This document shows, piece by piece, positions 16,579 through 25,501 of a stretch of DNA of 64,000 nt. The position numbers and the translations under genes are program-made. The DNA lies in NCBI RefSeq assembly GCF_000092205.1, contig NC_014216.1, positions 1,116,001 to 1,180,000 of the forward strand. Direction: 5' to 3'. The stretch comes from Desulfurivibrio alkaliphilus AHT 2 (GTDB taxonomy: Bacteria > Desulfobacterota > Desulfobulbia > Desulfobulbales > Desulfurivibrionaceae). Position 1 is the first letter of the stretch, and each line of letters opens with the position of its first letter. A model generated the notes under the pieces. That model saw only the letters and a program-made list of their open reading frames with translations, ran no database searches and was not told the DNA's origin.

Positions 16579-18852
16579 TTACTGCCAGAAGACCCGCTGG
16601 CGGAAAAAGTCGATCAGGCCCTGGCGGCGGGCGGAGATGCGGAACTGCTCCGGAACCAGATCGGAGGTTTCGGCGGCGGTGATGGACATCTTGTATTCGA
16701 TGTGGGGAGCGAAGCGGTTGTCCAGGTACCAGGCGTAAGTTAAGCCGAAGAGCAGGCCCGGGGGGGTGAAACCTTCCCTTCCGTTGACTACCCGGGTAAA
16801 GGTGACCGGCTCTCTGGACGCCCGGCACATGCGGGCCAGTTCCAGGTAGGTCACCAGTTCATCGGTGCTGAAAAATGAATGGCGCTCATCCTCCGGCCGC
16901 AGGGTCAGAGAAAAGATGTAGCCCACCGGCCGGCCGGCGGTGGTCACCGGGCTCTTTTCCTTGGCGGCGGCGTAATTGCCCAGCAAAGACTGGCCCAGGG
17001 CGACCAGGAAAGCGATTTCAAACTGGCGGCTGCCGGGGTTGATATCGGCCCGTACCCGGATCATGCGATCACCGGGCTCGTAAAAGGAGAAAACGTTGTC
17101 CCATTCCTGGCAGCGCCGCCACTGGTCCACCGGCACCAGTTGCAGACCGTCGGCATAATCCAGGTGGGTCGGCAGGATATCCTGGTGGCGCCAGAGGATT
17201 TCCGCCAGTACCGGCTGCCATTGCGGGGCAAGATCCAGTTGCGCCAGCCGCCGGCGCATTTGCCGCCAGCGGCCGTCGGGGGTTTGCTGCCGGGGATTGA
17301 GTAAAAGGGAGGTTTCCTGCCCGGCGGCCTCCTTTGCAGCCACCCCCTCTTGCTCACCGGCGCCCTGCAGCCCCCACAGCACCCGGATCGCCGTCGCCAC
17401 CGCGGCCGGATCATGCTGCAACACCCGGCTGCCGTCGAAGTCGGACTGGGAGGCGATGGCCGCCTCGATGGGGCTGACCCCCAGTCGGCAGACCCGCTCC
17501 CGATCGAGATAAATGGGCACCTTGCCTTCGAGCGCGTAATTCTGCAGAATGCTGCCGGGGATTTCCCGCATGCCCACCACCAGCATCTGCGGGAAAAGAC
17601 CGTTGATCCCACCCGGAATATTGCGATCATAGGCACGCAACAGATCCGACACGTGGTAGCGCCGATCACCTTCGCCGACCACCAGATCCGTTTCACCGGC
17701 CTGAACCCAGAGGTTGGCCAGCAGCACTTTCATGGCCCCCCGGTTTTGCCGTATCGCCGCCGCCAAACCGGGCACCTGAAGCACCGGGATGATGCTGGTA
17801 AACAAACTGCCGGGGGCAAAGAGGATAATATCGGCTTCGGCAATGGCGTCAAAAACCTCCGGCGGCACTTCCGGCCGGCTGGCAAACTCGACATACACCC
17901 GATCCACCGGGCAGCGGCGGCCGGCCTGGGCGGACTTGCTTTCACCGCTGACCAACACCCCGTTGTCGTAAAGGATTTTCAAGGTGGCCGGGGTGGTGGT
18001 GCAGGGCAAGACCGCTTCCGGCAAGGCCCCCAGCATATCGGCCAGGAAACGCAGACCGCCTAAGATCGCCGCCGGCGGCGGTGAAACCGGCTCCCGTCGG
18101 TCGTCGACCTGTGCCATGGCCGGCTGCTGGTAAATGGCGGCCACCAGCAGCAGGTTGCCCAGGCAATGGGCCCGCTGCCGCAAGGGTTGCAAGTGCTCAT
18201 TATTGAAAATCTCCACCAGCAACCAGTACAGGGAACGCTCCATAAAAACCGGCAGGGTGGACAACTCCACCCCGCACTGGGCCAGCACCGCCTCCGGGTT
18301 GTCCGGCAGGCGGTTGAAGCGATGGTTGAACAACTGGTGCAACGCGGCCACCACCTCCAGGGCCTCGATCTCGGTCAGCTCATACTGCTTTTGCAGCTTT
18401 TCCCTGCTGACCGAAGAGAGCATCACATGGCGCAGATCACCCACCGCGATCAGGGGCAGGTCTTTAAGCAGTTCACCGGTTGAGCCGCCGTCATCGGTGA
18501 CGCAAACCACCGAGCGAAGCCTGGGAAAAAGCTGCTTCACCCCGGCAAAGGGGGCCGCCGGCCAGCCGGGATGGCGGCTGTCGCCGCCGATGATATTGGA
18601 CAAGCCGGTGCCGCCACCGAAAACCAGCACTTTGGCCTCGGCGCACGGCACCCGCTTCAAGGTTTCAGTCAACTCCGCCAGAGCGGCGGCGATCTCCGGG
18701 GGAGCGCTGGGCTGGCCGTTCAAGACCAGGGCCAGCAGCTTTTCCGCTCGGTCCTGGTACGGAAGCAGGTCCAGCGGATGAAAGGAAGCGGCTGCAAGCT
18801 GCGCCAACTGGCGCTCTATTGCCCTTTGGGGCGATTGCTCGTTCATCATCAT
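16579..18852 (-). CDS. Long CofD/YvcK-like protein with C-terminal extension
   Basis: The 757-residue protein has a CofD/YvcK-type core with VLVFGGGTGLSNIIGG (about 75-90) and VTDDGGSTGEL. The middle part contains LFAPGSLFTSIIPVLQV and GLFPQMLVV. YvcK proteins are usually about 320 residues; here an N-terminal helical part and a roughly 250-residue C-terminal region, which I do not recognise, are added. The family binds UDP-sugars (YvcK) or transfers phospholactate (CofD); which applies is unknown. The start at 18852 follows the mdh stop by 14 nt, so it is cotranscribed with mdh; ATG is repeated three times there. Confidence 0.8.
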   Translation of the reverse strand: MMMNEQSPQRAIERQLAQLAAASFHPLDLLPYQDRAEKLLALVLNGQPSAPPEIAAALAELTETLKRVPCAEAKVLVFGGGTGLSNIIGGDSRHPGWPAAPFAGVKQLFPRLRSVVCVTDDGGSTGELLKDLPLIAVGDLRHVMLSSVSREKLQKQYELTEIEALEVVAALHQLFNHRFNRLPDNPEAVLAQCGVELSTLPVFMERSLYWLLVEIFNNEHLQPLRQRAHCLGNLLLVAAIYQQPAMAQVDDRREPVSPPPAAILGGLRFLADMLGALPEAVLPCTTTPATLKILYDNGVLVSGESKSAQAGRRCPVDRVYVEFASRPEVPPEVFDAIAEADIILFAPGSLFTSIIPVLQVPGLAAAIRQNRGAMKVLLANLWVQAGETDLVVGEGDRRYHVSDLLRAYDRNIPGGINGLFPQMLVVGMREIPGSILQNYALEGKVPIYLDRERVCRLGVSPIEAAIASQSDFDGSRVLQHDPAAVATAIRVLWGLQGAGEQEGVAAKEAAGQETSLLLNPRQQTPDGRWRQMRRRLAQLDLAPQWQPVLAEILWRHQDILPTHLDYADGLQLVPVDQWRRCQEWDNVFSFYEPGDRMIRVRADINPGSRQFEIAFLVALGQSLLGNYAAAKEKSPVTTAGRPVGYIFSLTLRPEDERHSFFSTDELVTYLELARMCRASREPVTFTRVVNGREGFTPPGLLFGLTYAWYLDNRFAPHIEYKMSITAAETSDLVPEQFRISARRQGLIDFFRQRVFWQ

Positions 18853-18866
18853 CCAAGAAGGTGAAC

Positions 18867-19796
18867 TTAAATCCCTGTAGCGGCCATCTGGCCCCGGACT
18901 ATGGTTTCCGATTCCGCCAGAGCGGCCCGTTCCTCGTCCTGCAAGGGGAACTCGACAATCCGCTCCACCCCGCCGGTACCCAAGACCACCGGCACCCCCA
19001 GGAAGCACCCGGAAATGCCGAACTCCCCTTCCAGCCAGGCGGCGCAGGGCATCACCCGTTTGCTGTCGGTGATGATCGCCTCGGCCATCTCGACGGCCGC
19101 CAGCCCCGGGGTGTAAAAGGCGCTGCCGGTTTTCAGGTGATTGACGATCTCCGCCCCACCATGCTGGGTGCGCTTGACAATGCCGGCAATGGTTTCGGCA
19201 TCCAGCAGATCGCTCACCGGCACCCCGGCCACATTGGCCAGCCGTACCAGGGGCAGCATATTGTCGCCATGGATCCCCATGACCATGGCGTTGACATCCC
19301 GCGGCGCCACCCCCAGGGCCTCGGCCAGGAAGGTCCGGTAGCGGGCGGAATCAAGCACCCCGGCCATCCCGATCACCCGCTGGCGGGGAAAACCGGACAC
19401 CTTGTAGGCGGTATAGACCATGGCATCGATGGGGTTGGTTACCACGATCAGCACCGCGTTGGGGGAGAAGCTTGCCGCCTGTTCGGCACAGCTTTTAACG
19501 ATCTCAACGTTTTTGGCCAGCAGATCATCCCGGCTCATCCCCGGCTTGCGGGCCAGGCCGGCGGTGATGATCACCACGTCGGAATCCACCGAATCACGGT
19601 AGTCATTACTGCCGATCACCCGGCGACTGAAACCATCCACCGGACCGGACTGGAGCAGATCCAGCGCCTTGCCCTGGGGGATTCCTTCCATTACGTCCAG
19701 CAACACAATATCGCCCAGGTTGCGGCTTAAGGCCCAGTGGGCGGCGGTGGCGCCGACATTGCCGGCCCCGATGATGGTTATTTTCGCTCGTCGCAT
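18867..19796 (-). CDS. mdh: Malate dehydrogenase (NAD-dependent, LDH-like)
   Basis: The 309-residue enzyme interconverts malate and oxaloacetate in the cytoplasm. It has the NAD motif GAGNVGATAA, D32 context LLDVMEG, the mobile-loop substrate Args AGLARKPGMSR, TNPIDAMVY, the catalytic MGIHGDNMLP, and a C-terminal GVERIVEFPL. It is of the lactate-dehydrogenase-like type 3. AGGAGAAAACAC precedes ATG. It may work with the pyruvate carboxylase pair at 26-29.5 kb in making C4 acids. Confidence 0.96.
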   Translation of the reverse strand: MRRAKITIIGAGNVGATAAHWALSRNLGDIVLLDVMEGIPQGKALDLLQSGPVDGFSRRVIGSNDYRDSVDSDVVIITAGLARKPGMSRDDLLAKNVEIVKSCAEQAASFSPNAVLIVVTNPIDAMVYTAYKVSGFPRQRVIGMAGVLDSARYRTFLAEALGVAPRDVNAMVMGIHGDNMLPLVRLANVAGVPVSDLLDAETIAGIVKRTQHGGAEIVNHLKTGSAFYTPGLAAVEMAEAIITDSKRVMPCAAWLEGEFGISGCFLGVPVVLGTGGVERIVEFPLQDEERAALAESETIVRGQMAATGI

Positions 19797-19858
19797 GTGT
19801 TTTCTCCTTTTTTATGCCGTACAAAAGAAATATGGGTATCCAAATTATGCCCGTTGGG

Positions 19859-19990
19859 GGGTTGGCCGGTGGCGCGCTGGTGCTCATTCTCGGCGGACGT
19901 CCTGTCCGCCTCCGAGGCGGCCGCCCCCTCCCGGACGTCCATGTCCTCCGGGGGCGGCCGAACCCGCACCAGCACGCCACCGGCCAACCC
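19859..19990. repeat. Large imperfect inverted repeat between kdsB and mdh
   Basis: Outer arms of 25 bp (19859-19883 and 19966-19990, one mismatch; begin GGGTTGGCCGGTGGCG) enclose GC-rich inner hairpins (GGCGGACGTCCTGTCCGCC; GGCGGCCGCCCCC with GGGGGCGGCCG). It lies between kdsB stop and mdh start, both on the minus strand, so it would be in the kdsB to mdh intercistronic RNA. It does not match the stop-codon element family. Confidence 0.82.
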
Positions 19991-20040
19991 GGGAACCCTC
20001 CCGCGAAGTTTTCACCCATGGGGTTTTACCTGTTTGCAAC

Positions 20041-20802
20041 TTACTCCCTGAACAACTCCTCCGCCCGTTTCAGATCGGCCGGGGTGTCTACCTCGACTGA
20101 ATCGTGCTCGGTGAGTACCACCTGGATGGTGTAACCGTACTCCAGTGCCCGCAGTTGTTCCAGCTTTTCAAAGTATTCCCACTCCCCTTCCGGCAGACCT
20201 ACGAAGGTCAGCAGGAAGCCTTTTCGGTAGGCATAAAACCCCAGGTGCTTGTAATAGGTGGGGCTGCCGCCGTCGGGGTCGCGCTGATGCGGGATGGGGG
20301 AACGGGAAAAATACAAGGCCCGGCCGTGGCGGTCGAATACTGTTTTGACGTGGTTGGGGTCGTTGATCTCTTCGGGCCGGATGATCCGGTAGATCAGGGT
20401 GGCCATGGGCAGGGCCGGATCAGCCAGCAGGGGGCCGGCCACCTGCCCCACCACCGCCGGATCAAAAAGCGGCTGGTCGCCCTGGATATTGACCACCACA
20501 TCATGCTCATCGATATCCATGATGGTGACCGCTTCGGCCAGGCGATCGGTACCCGAAACATGATCGCTGCGGGTCATCACCGCCTCGCCGCCGAAAGCGC
20601 GCACACAGTCGGCGATCCGCTGATCATCGGTGGCCACCGCCACCCGGGAGAGCATGGGCACCGCCTTGGCCCGCTCATAAACCCGCTGGATCATGGGTTT
20701 ACCCTTGATCAACGCCAGGGGTTTACCCTCAAAACGGTTGGATTGGTAGCGGGCGGGAATCACCGCCACCACTTGGGGCTGTTTTTTATCTGCGGAATCC
20801 AT
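20041..20802 (-). CDS. kdsB: CMP-Kdo / CMP-Kdo8N synthetase
   Basis: The 253-residue cytidylyltransferase activates an octulosonate with CTP for lipid A core assembly. It starts VVAVIPARYQSNRFEGKPL, has the NIQGDQPL motif with metal-binding Asp, HLGFYAYRK and the C-terminal VEVDTPADL. The length is normal. With kdnA and kdnB 1-2 kb away, the preferred substrate may be 8-amino-3,8-dideoxy-octulosonate (Kdo8N), as known for the Shewanella enzyme. AGAGGAAC precedes ATG. It is divergent from rsmJ. Confidence 0.94.
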   Translation of the reverse strand: MDSADKKQPQVVAVIPARYQSNRFEGKPLALIKGKPMIQRVYERAKAVPMLSRVAVATDDQRIADCVRAFGGEAVMTRSDHVSGTDRLAEAVTIMDIDEHDVVVNIQGDQPLFDPAVVGQVAGPLLADPALPMATLIYRIIRPEEINDPNHVKTVFDRHGRALYFSRSPIPHQRDPDGGSPTYYKHLGFYAYRKGFLLTFVGLPEGEWEYFEKLEQLRALEYGYTIQVVLTEHDSVEVDTPADLKRAEELFRE

Positions 20803-20864
20803 TATTTTGTTCCTCTAACCTGCCGAGACTTTTCGTCAAATCAAATTATGAACCGGATCCAACC

Positions 20865-21668
20865 GTGACCAGCCAACTTGCCGTAACAGCAACCGACCCT
20901 TCCCGGCTGGACGAGGCCCGCCGACTGGCCGAAGCTTTGGGGCTGGTGCTGTACAACCCGGCCGACCGGGAAAATGACCCGCCATCCCCGCCATCTTTGT
21001 TACTGCAATTGACCCCGGAGCGCCTGGAGCTGCGCGCCACCGACCAATTGGCTCTCAAACCGGTGTACGTCGATTTCGCCAGTGAGCAGCTTAACTATCG
21101 CCGCCGCCGGGGAGGCGGGCGGCGGGAACAACTGGCCCGCGCTGTGGGGGTCAAGGGCAGCAGGGGCAGCAAACCGCCCACGGTGCTGGACGCCACCGCC
21201 GGATTGGGCCGGGACGCCTTTATCCTGGCCGCCTTGGGCTGCCGGGTACAGATGCTGGAACGCTCCCCCGCCGTCCATGCCCTGCTGGCCGACGGCCTGC
21301 ACCGTGCCCTGGCCGATCCGGCCATCGCCGCCGTGATCGGGGAAAACCTGCAACTGCTGGCGGGCGATGCCCTGGCTTTTCTGCAACAATCACCGGCCCC
21401 GGTGGCTGATGTAATCTATCTGGATCCCATGTTCCCGGAACGCGGCAAAAGTGCCCTGGTCAAAAAGGAACTGCGCCTGCTGCGCCTGCTCGCCGGTGAC
21501 GACCCCGACGCCGGGCAACTGCTGACCGCGGCCCTGCCCAAAGCCGGCCGCCGGGTGGTGGTCAAACGCCCCCGCCACGCCCCCAGCCTGCCCGGGCCGC
21601 CCCCAAGTTACTCCCTGCCAGGCAAAAGCAACCGCTTTGATGTCTATTTGATCAACAGTAAGCGTTAA
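20865..21668 (+). CDS. rsmJ: 16S rRNA (guanine-N2) methyltransferase RsmJ-like
   Basis: The 267-residue protein has the RsmJ/DUF548 features: ERLELR near residue 50, KPVYVDF, a basic loop YRRRRGGGRREQLARAVG, the SAM motif VLDATAGLGRDAF, and YLDPMFPERGKSA with the catalytic DPMFP. E. coli RsmJ methylates G1516 of 16S rRNA. It begins with GTG without a clear ribosome-binding site and sits inside the Kdo8N gene group on the opposite strand. The function is secure at family level. Confidence 0.92.
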   Translation: MTSQLAVTATDPSRLDEARRLAEALGLVLYNPADRENDPPSPPSLLLQLTPERLELRATDQLALKPVYVDFASEQLNYRRRRGGGRREQLARAVGVKGSRGSKPPTVLDATAGLGRDAFILAALGCRVQMLERSPAVHALLADGLHRALADPAIAAVIGENLQLLAGDALAFLQQSPAPVADVIYLDPMFPERGKSALVKKELRLLRLLAGDDPDAGQLLTAALPKAGRRVVVKRPRHAPSLPGPPPSYSLPGKSNRFDVYLINSKR

Positions 21669-21715
21669 CCAAGGGAACCAACTTGCCGGTTACCGGCCTA
21701 ACGGGCCGTAATCGT

Positions 21716-22912
21716 TCAGCAAGCCGCTTTCACCGCCTCAGCAATCTGTTCCAGGCGCTCGTCACTTAACTTGATCGGCACCGGGTAGACCAGCAGGCGG
21801 TCCATGATGGCCGCCGATTTGGGCAGGGCCTGGGGATCGTACTGCACTCGGCGGCGGCCGTCGGCTTCCTTGAAGGGCCAACCGCTTTTAGCCAGGGTTG
21901 AGCCGGCCAGCAGATGTTCCCACTTGGGGTAGTAGTGCCAGGTGTTATTGGCGAAATAGACCGCCCCGGCGCCGTTCGCCGCCAGGGTTTCGTTTACTTT
22001 CAGGGCAGCGGCGGCATCGGGCAGGAAAAAGGCCAGGAAAGAGGCGTTGTCGCCGTCGGGGTCCAGCACGGTGCGGAAGCTCACCCCCGGCAATTGGCTT
22101 ACCACCTGGCGCAGGGCCGCCTTGTTGCGGCGCTGGGATTCGATGATGCCATCAAGCTTGGCCAGTTGGGCCAGGCCGATGGCCCCCTGCAGCTCCATCA
22201 TCCGGTAGTTGAAGCCGATGAAGCTGCGCCCCTCGCCGCCCCGACCGCCGGGGTTGGGCACATGATCGTGGCCATGGTCCTGGTACTCGCTCATCCGTCG
22301 CCACAACGCTTCATCGTCGGTGACGATCATCCCCCCTTCGCCGGTGGTGATGGTCTTGACCGGGTCGAAGGAGAAGGTGCCGCAAAGACCAAACGAGCCA
22401 CACTTGCGGCCATTGATGGCCGCTCCCGGCGCCTGGGCGGTGTCTTCCAGCACCGGGATGCCATGGCGGTCGGCGATGGCCATGATCTCTTCCATCCGGG
22501 CCGGAGCCCCCATCATGTGCACCGGGATGATGGCCCGGGTGCGGGGGGTGATTTTTTCTTCCAGATCGGCCGGGTCCAGGTTCAGGGTGTCGTCCACCTC
22601 GGCAAAGACCGGTACTGCCCCGACATCGAAGATGGCCTCCCAGGTGGCGACGAAGGTAAAACCCTGGGTAATCACCTCATCGCCGGGCCCCACCCCCATG
22701 GCCGCCAGGGCCACCTTGAGGGCGGCGGTGCCGGAGGTCACCGCCTGGGCGTGGCCAACCCCGCAGTAACGGGCAAACTCTTCTTCAAAGCGGCGCACCT
22801 TGTAGATACCGCGTCGCTCACTGGGGAACTCGTAGCGAAACAGCACTCCGGTATCCAGCACCTCGGCGATTTCCTTCTTCTCTTCGGCACCAAACACTTC
22901 GAAACCAGGCAT
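21716..22912 (-). CDS. kdnA: 8-amino-3,8-dideoxy-octulosonate transaminase (KdnA-like)
   Basis: The 398-residue protein is a PLP enzyme of the DegT/DnrJ/EryC1 family. The PLP Lys lies in FDPVKTITTGEGG; the LEDTAQAPGA and GTAALKVALAAMG segments match the family. The N-terminus MPGFEVFGAEEKKEI, followed by DTGVLFRYEF, resembles KdnA, which aminates 8-keto-Kdo with glutamate. A KdnB-like dehydrogenase lies just upstream on the same strand (85 nt gap) and kdsB downstream. Alternative: another sugar aminotransferase, but the neighbourhood argues against it. Confidence 0.86.
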   Translation of the reverse strand: MPGFEVFGAEEKKEIAEVLDTGVLFRYEFPSERRGIYKVRRFEEEFARYCGVGHAQAVTSGTAALKVALAAMGVGPGDEVITQGFTFVATWEAIFDVGAVPVFAEVDDTLNLDPADLEEKITPRTRAIIPVHMMGAPARMEEIMAIADRHGIPVLEDTAQAPGAAINGRKCGSFGLCGTFSFDPVKTITTGEGGMIVTDDEALWRRMSEYQDHGHDHVPNPGGRGGEGRSFIGFNYRMMELQGAIGLAQLAKLDGIIESQRRNKAALRQVVSQLPGVSFRTVLDPDGDNASFLAFFLPDAAAALKVNETLAANGAGAVYFANNTWHYYPKWEHLLAGSTLAKSGWPFKEADGRRRVQYDPQALPKSAAIMDRLLVYPVPIKLSDERLEQIAEAVKAAC

Positions 22913-22997
22913 TCTCTTCCTCCCAGGCTCTTTATCGGCTTACCGGCCACCAGCCGGCCTCGCCGGGATTAGCAGATTATACGGTTGCAGCAATCGA

Positions 22998-24170
22998 CTA
23001 CTCCCAGCCGACCAAAGCTTCTTCATAAATTGCCATCACCTCGTCATGGTTGGGCCGGCGGGGGTTGTTGGCCACGGGCCGGGCGACGGTGAGGGCGATT
23101 TTGGCCATCTCCGGGATATCTTCCCGGGGAATTCCCAACTCTTGCAGACTGCGGGGAATGCCGACATCCTGGTTCAGGTTCCAAACCGCTTCCACCGAGG
23201 CCTGGGCCGCTTCCCGTAAATTCAACTCCGAGGTATCCACCCCGAACATCTCGGCCAAAGTGGCAAAACGCTCCGGGGCGCCGATGAGGTTATAAGCCAT
23301 GACATAGGGCAGCAGCACCGCATTGGCCAGACCGTGGGGAATCTGGTGCATACCACCCAAAGGGTAGGCCATGGCGTGCACCAGGCCGACGCCGGCGGTG
23401 GCCAGGGCCTTGCCCGCCAGCAGGCTGCCCATCAGCATGGCGCTGCGCGCCTCCAGGTTATCGCCGTGGGCGTAAGCCTTGCCCAGATTGCCGGCGATAA
23501 GATCAATGGCCTCCAGCGCGTACATGTCGGAGATGGTATGGGCCTGGGTGGAAACGTAGGCCTCCAGGGCGTGGGTCAGGGCGTCAATGCCGGTGGCGGC
23601 GGTGACCTGCGACGGCATGCTCAGGGTCAAAGCCGGGTCCAGAATGGCTGCCTCGGGATAGAGCGGGTCACCATTCATCCCGGCTTTGGAGCCGGTTTTT
23701 TCATTGATGAAAACGGCGGTGAAGGTCATCTCGGCCCCGGTGCCGGCGGTGGTAGGGATCATGATCTTGGGCACGCCGGCCTTGGCGATTTTCCCCAGCC
23801 CGATATAATCCTCGGCCTTGCCGCCGTTGGTCAGCAAAATGCTGACCGCCTTGGCCACATCCATGGCCGAGCCGCCGCCGACCCCCACCACGCAATCGCA
23901 TTTTTTCTGTTTGGCCAGCTTGGCCCCAGCGTCGGCCAGTTTCAGGCCCGGCTCGGGAGCAACTTGATCATAGACGGTAAAAGGCACCTTTTGCCCTTTA
24001 AGCGAAGCGCCGACCTTTTCCAGCAAACCGGCCGCCGCTACCCCGGGGTCGATCACCAGCAAAACCCGGCTGCCTCCCAATTCCCGCACCATGGCGGCCA
24101 GATCGTTGATACTGTCCACCCCGAAGCGAATCCGGGTGGGCTGGGTGACGGTAAAATTGTTTTCGCGCAT
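22998..24170 (-). CDS. kdnB: Kdo 8-oxidase, iron/zinc alcohol dehydrogenase family (KdnB-like)
   Basis: The 390-residue protein is an Fe-ADH family dehydrogenase with the NAD motif GVGGGSAMDVAKA, IPTTAGTGAEMT, and the metal ligands in GIDALTHALEAY and GLVHAMAYPLGGMHQIPHG. KdnB oxidises the C8 hydroxyl of Kdo before KdnA transamination. Family members otherwise include many alcohol dehydrogenases, so the call relies on adjacency to kdnA and kdsB. The start at 24170 is preceded by AAGGAT at 6 nt; an upstream in-frame start at 24239 has no such site. Confidence 0.83.
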   Translation of the reverse strand: MRENNFTVTQPTRIRFGVDSINDLAAMVRELGGSRVLLVIDPGVAAAGLLEKVGASLKGQKVPFTVYDQVAPEPGLKLADAGAKLAKQKKCDCVVGVGGGSAMDVAKAVSILLTNGGKAEDYIGLGKIAKAGVPKIMIPTTAGTGAEMTFTAVFINEKTGSKAGMNGDPLYPEAAILDPALTLSMPSQVTAATGIDALTHALEAYVSTQAHTISDMYALEAIDLIAGNLGKAYAHGDNLEARSAMLMGSLLAGKALATAGVGLVHAMAYPLGGMHQIPHGLANAVLLPYVMAYNLIGAPERFATLAEMFGVDTSELNLREAAQASVEAVWNLNQDVGIPRSLQELGIPREDIPEMAKIALTVARPVANNPRRPNHDEVMAIYEEALVGWE

Positions 24171-24307
24171 GTTCAAATCCTTAACCTGTAATGGGGAAAT
24201 TGGTTTACAAAACAACCAACGGCTGGTTATCTGCAACAATGTTCACCGCCGAAGCGGCGGTGCAAGTCGCGAGTTTAACGTAGCTTCACTTGGATTACAC
24301 GCAAAAG

Positions 24308-24907
24308 ATGAAGATGGATATCAGCAAATCGGAAAAAAAACGTCAGGCCGCCCGGGTGGAAAAGATGGCCGGGGAACTGGCGGCACTTTCTCCCGGCGAG
24401 ATCGGCAACCTGCCGGTTGACCAAGAGTTGCGGCGGGAAATTCTGGCCGCCGGCAAACTTAACGCCGGGGCCCGCAAGCGCCAGGTAAAATTCATCGCCA
24501 AAGAACTGCGCAATAACGAAGAAAATTACCGGCAACTGGCCGACCACCTGGCCCGACAAAAAGGCTCCAAGCTCAAGGAAAACGAGGAGTTTCACCAACT
24601 GGAACAATTGCGCCAGGCGATCATCAGCGAGGCCATCGCCGCCTATGAAGAGGCCCGGCAAGAAGAGATTCCCATGCCCGACAACTGGCCCAGCCCGGCC
24701 CTGGAGCATGCCGCCGCTTTGTTTCCCGAGCTTGATCCCAAGGAGTTTCGCCTTGCTGCCGCCCGCTACGCCCGCACCCGCAAAACCACCCACAGCCGGG
24801 AAATCTTCCGCGCCTTAAAAGGGCTGCAGGAGCGGCAAAAACTGCAGCAGGCACTGACAACGGAAGAAAAAGCGGCGCCGACCAGCGAACCACAGGATCA
24901 ACCTTAA
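24308..24907 (+). CDS. DarP/YjgA-like ribosome-associated protein (DUF615)
   Basis: About 199 residues, strongly charged and helical. SKSEKKRQAARVEKMAGEL at the N-terminus and ELRREILAAGKLNAGARKRQ match DUF615 (E. coli YjgA/DarP), which binds the large subunit during assembly. A C-terminal segment FRLAAARYARTRKTTHSREIFRAL matches the conserved end. The start is not certain: ATG at 24308 or 24314, or TTG at 24290, none with a good ribosome-binding site. It is followed 14 nt later by the PPC-domain gene. Confidence 0.84.
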   Translation: MKMDISKSEKKRQAARVEKMAGELAALSPGEIGNLPVDQELRREILAAGKLNAGARKRQVKFIAKELRNNEENYRQLADHLARQKGSKLKENEEFHQLEQLRQAIISEAIAAYEEARQEEIPMPDNWPSPALEHAAALFPELDPKEFRLAAARYARTRKTTHSREIFRALKGLQERQKLQQALTTEEKAAPTSEPQDQP

Positions 24908-24921
24908 GCAGGAGGCAAGCA

Positions 24922-25365
24922 ATGGATTATCGCAGCGGCACCTGCGGTCGCGTGTTCAGCGTCCGCTTCGATGAAGGGGATGATTTTCTCGCCGGCCTGG
25001 AAGAGGTTATCCGCCGGGAAGATATTCGCAGCGCCTGGTTCTGGGTAATCGGCGGGTTGCGCCAGGCGGCAGTGGTCACCGGCCCTAAAGAGCCGGTGAT
25101 GCCCCCGGAACCGGTCTGGCGGGAATTTGACCAGGCCCGGGAAACCCTGGGCAGCGGCAGCATCTTTTGGGATGAAAACGATGACCCCAAAATCCATCTC
25201 CACGCGGCCCTGGGTCACCACGGCGACACCCTGACCGCCTGCGTCCGCAAAGGCACCAGAACCTATCTGGTGCTGGAGGTATGCATCATGGAGATCAACG
25301 GCATCAACGCCTCCCGCCCCTGGTACCCGGAGGGTGGTTTCAACCGGCTGACCTTTACCGGGTGA
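24922..25365 (+). CDS. PPC/DUF296-domain protein
   Basis: The 147-residue single-domain protein matches the PPC (plant and prokaryote conserved, DUF296) fold: GRVFSVRFDEGDDFLAGLEEV, WFWVIGGLRQAAVV, and the HLHAALG metal-site-like motif. Plant members carry AT-hooks, but bacterial ones have only this domain and an unknown role. AGGAGGCAAGC precedes ATG. It is probably cotranscribed with the DarP-like gene. Confidence 0.85.
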   Translation: MDYRSGTCGRVFSVRFDEGDDFLAGLEEVIRREDIRSAWFWVIGGLRQAAVVTGPKEPVMPPEPVWREFDQARETLGSGSIFWDENDDPKIHLHAALGHHGDTLTACVRKGTRTYLVLEVCIMEINGINASRPWYPEGGFNRLTFTG

Positions 25366-25501
25366 GCACTGTTTTTTTTATTGACATAGCCTGCCACCAT
25401 TATCCAATATGACAATATTAAGGTAACTCGTGCGGGGCTACAGGTTGCTCCTTGGTCGCGGGTTTTGTTTTTTTCAGACACAACCACTGGAGGCAACTGC
25501 C

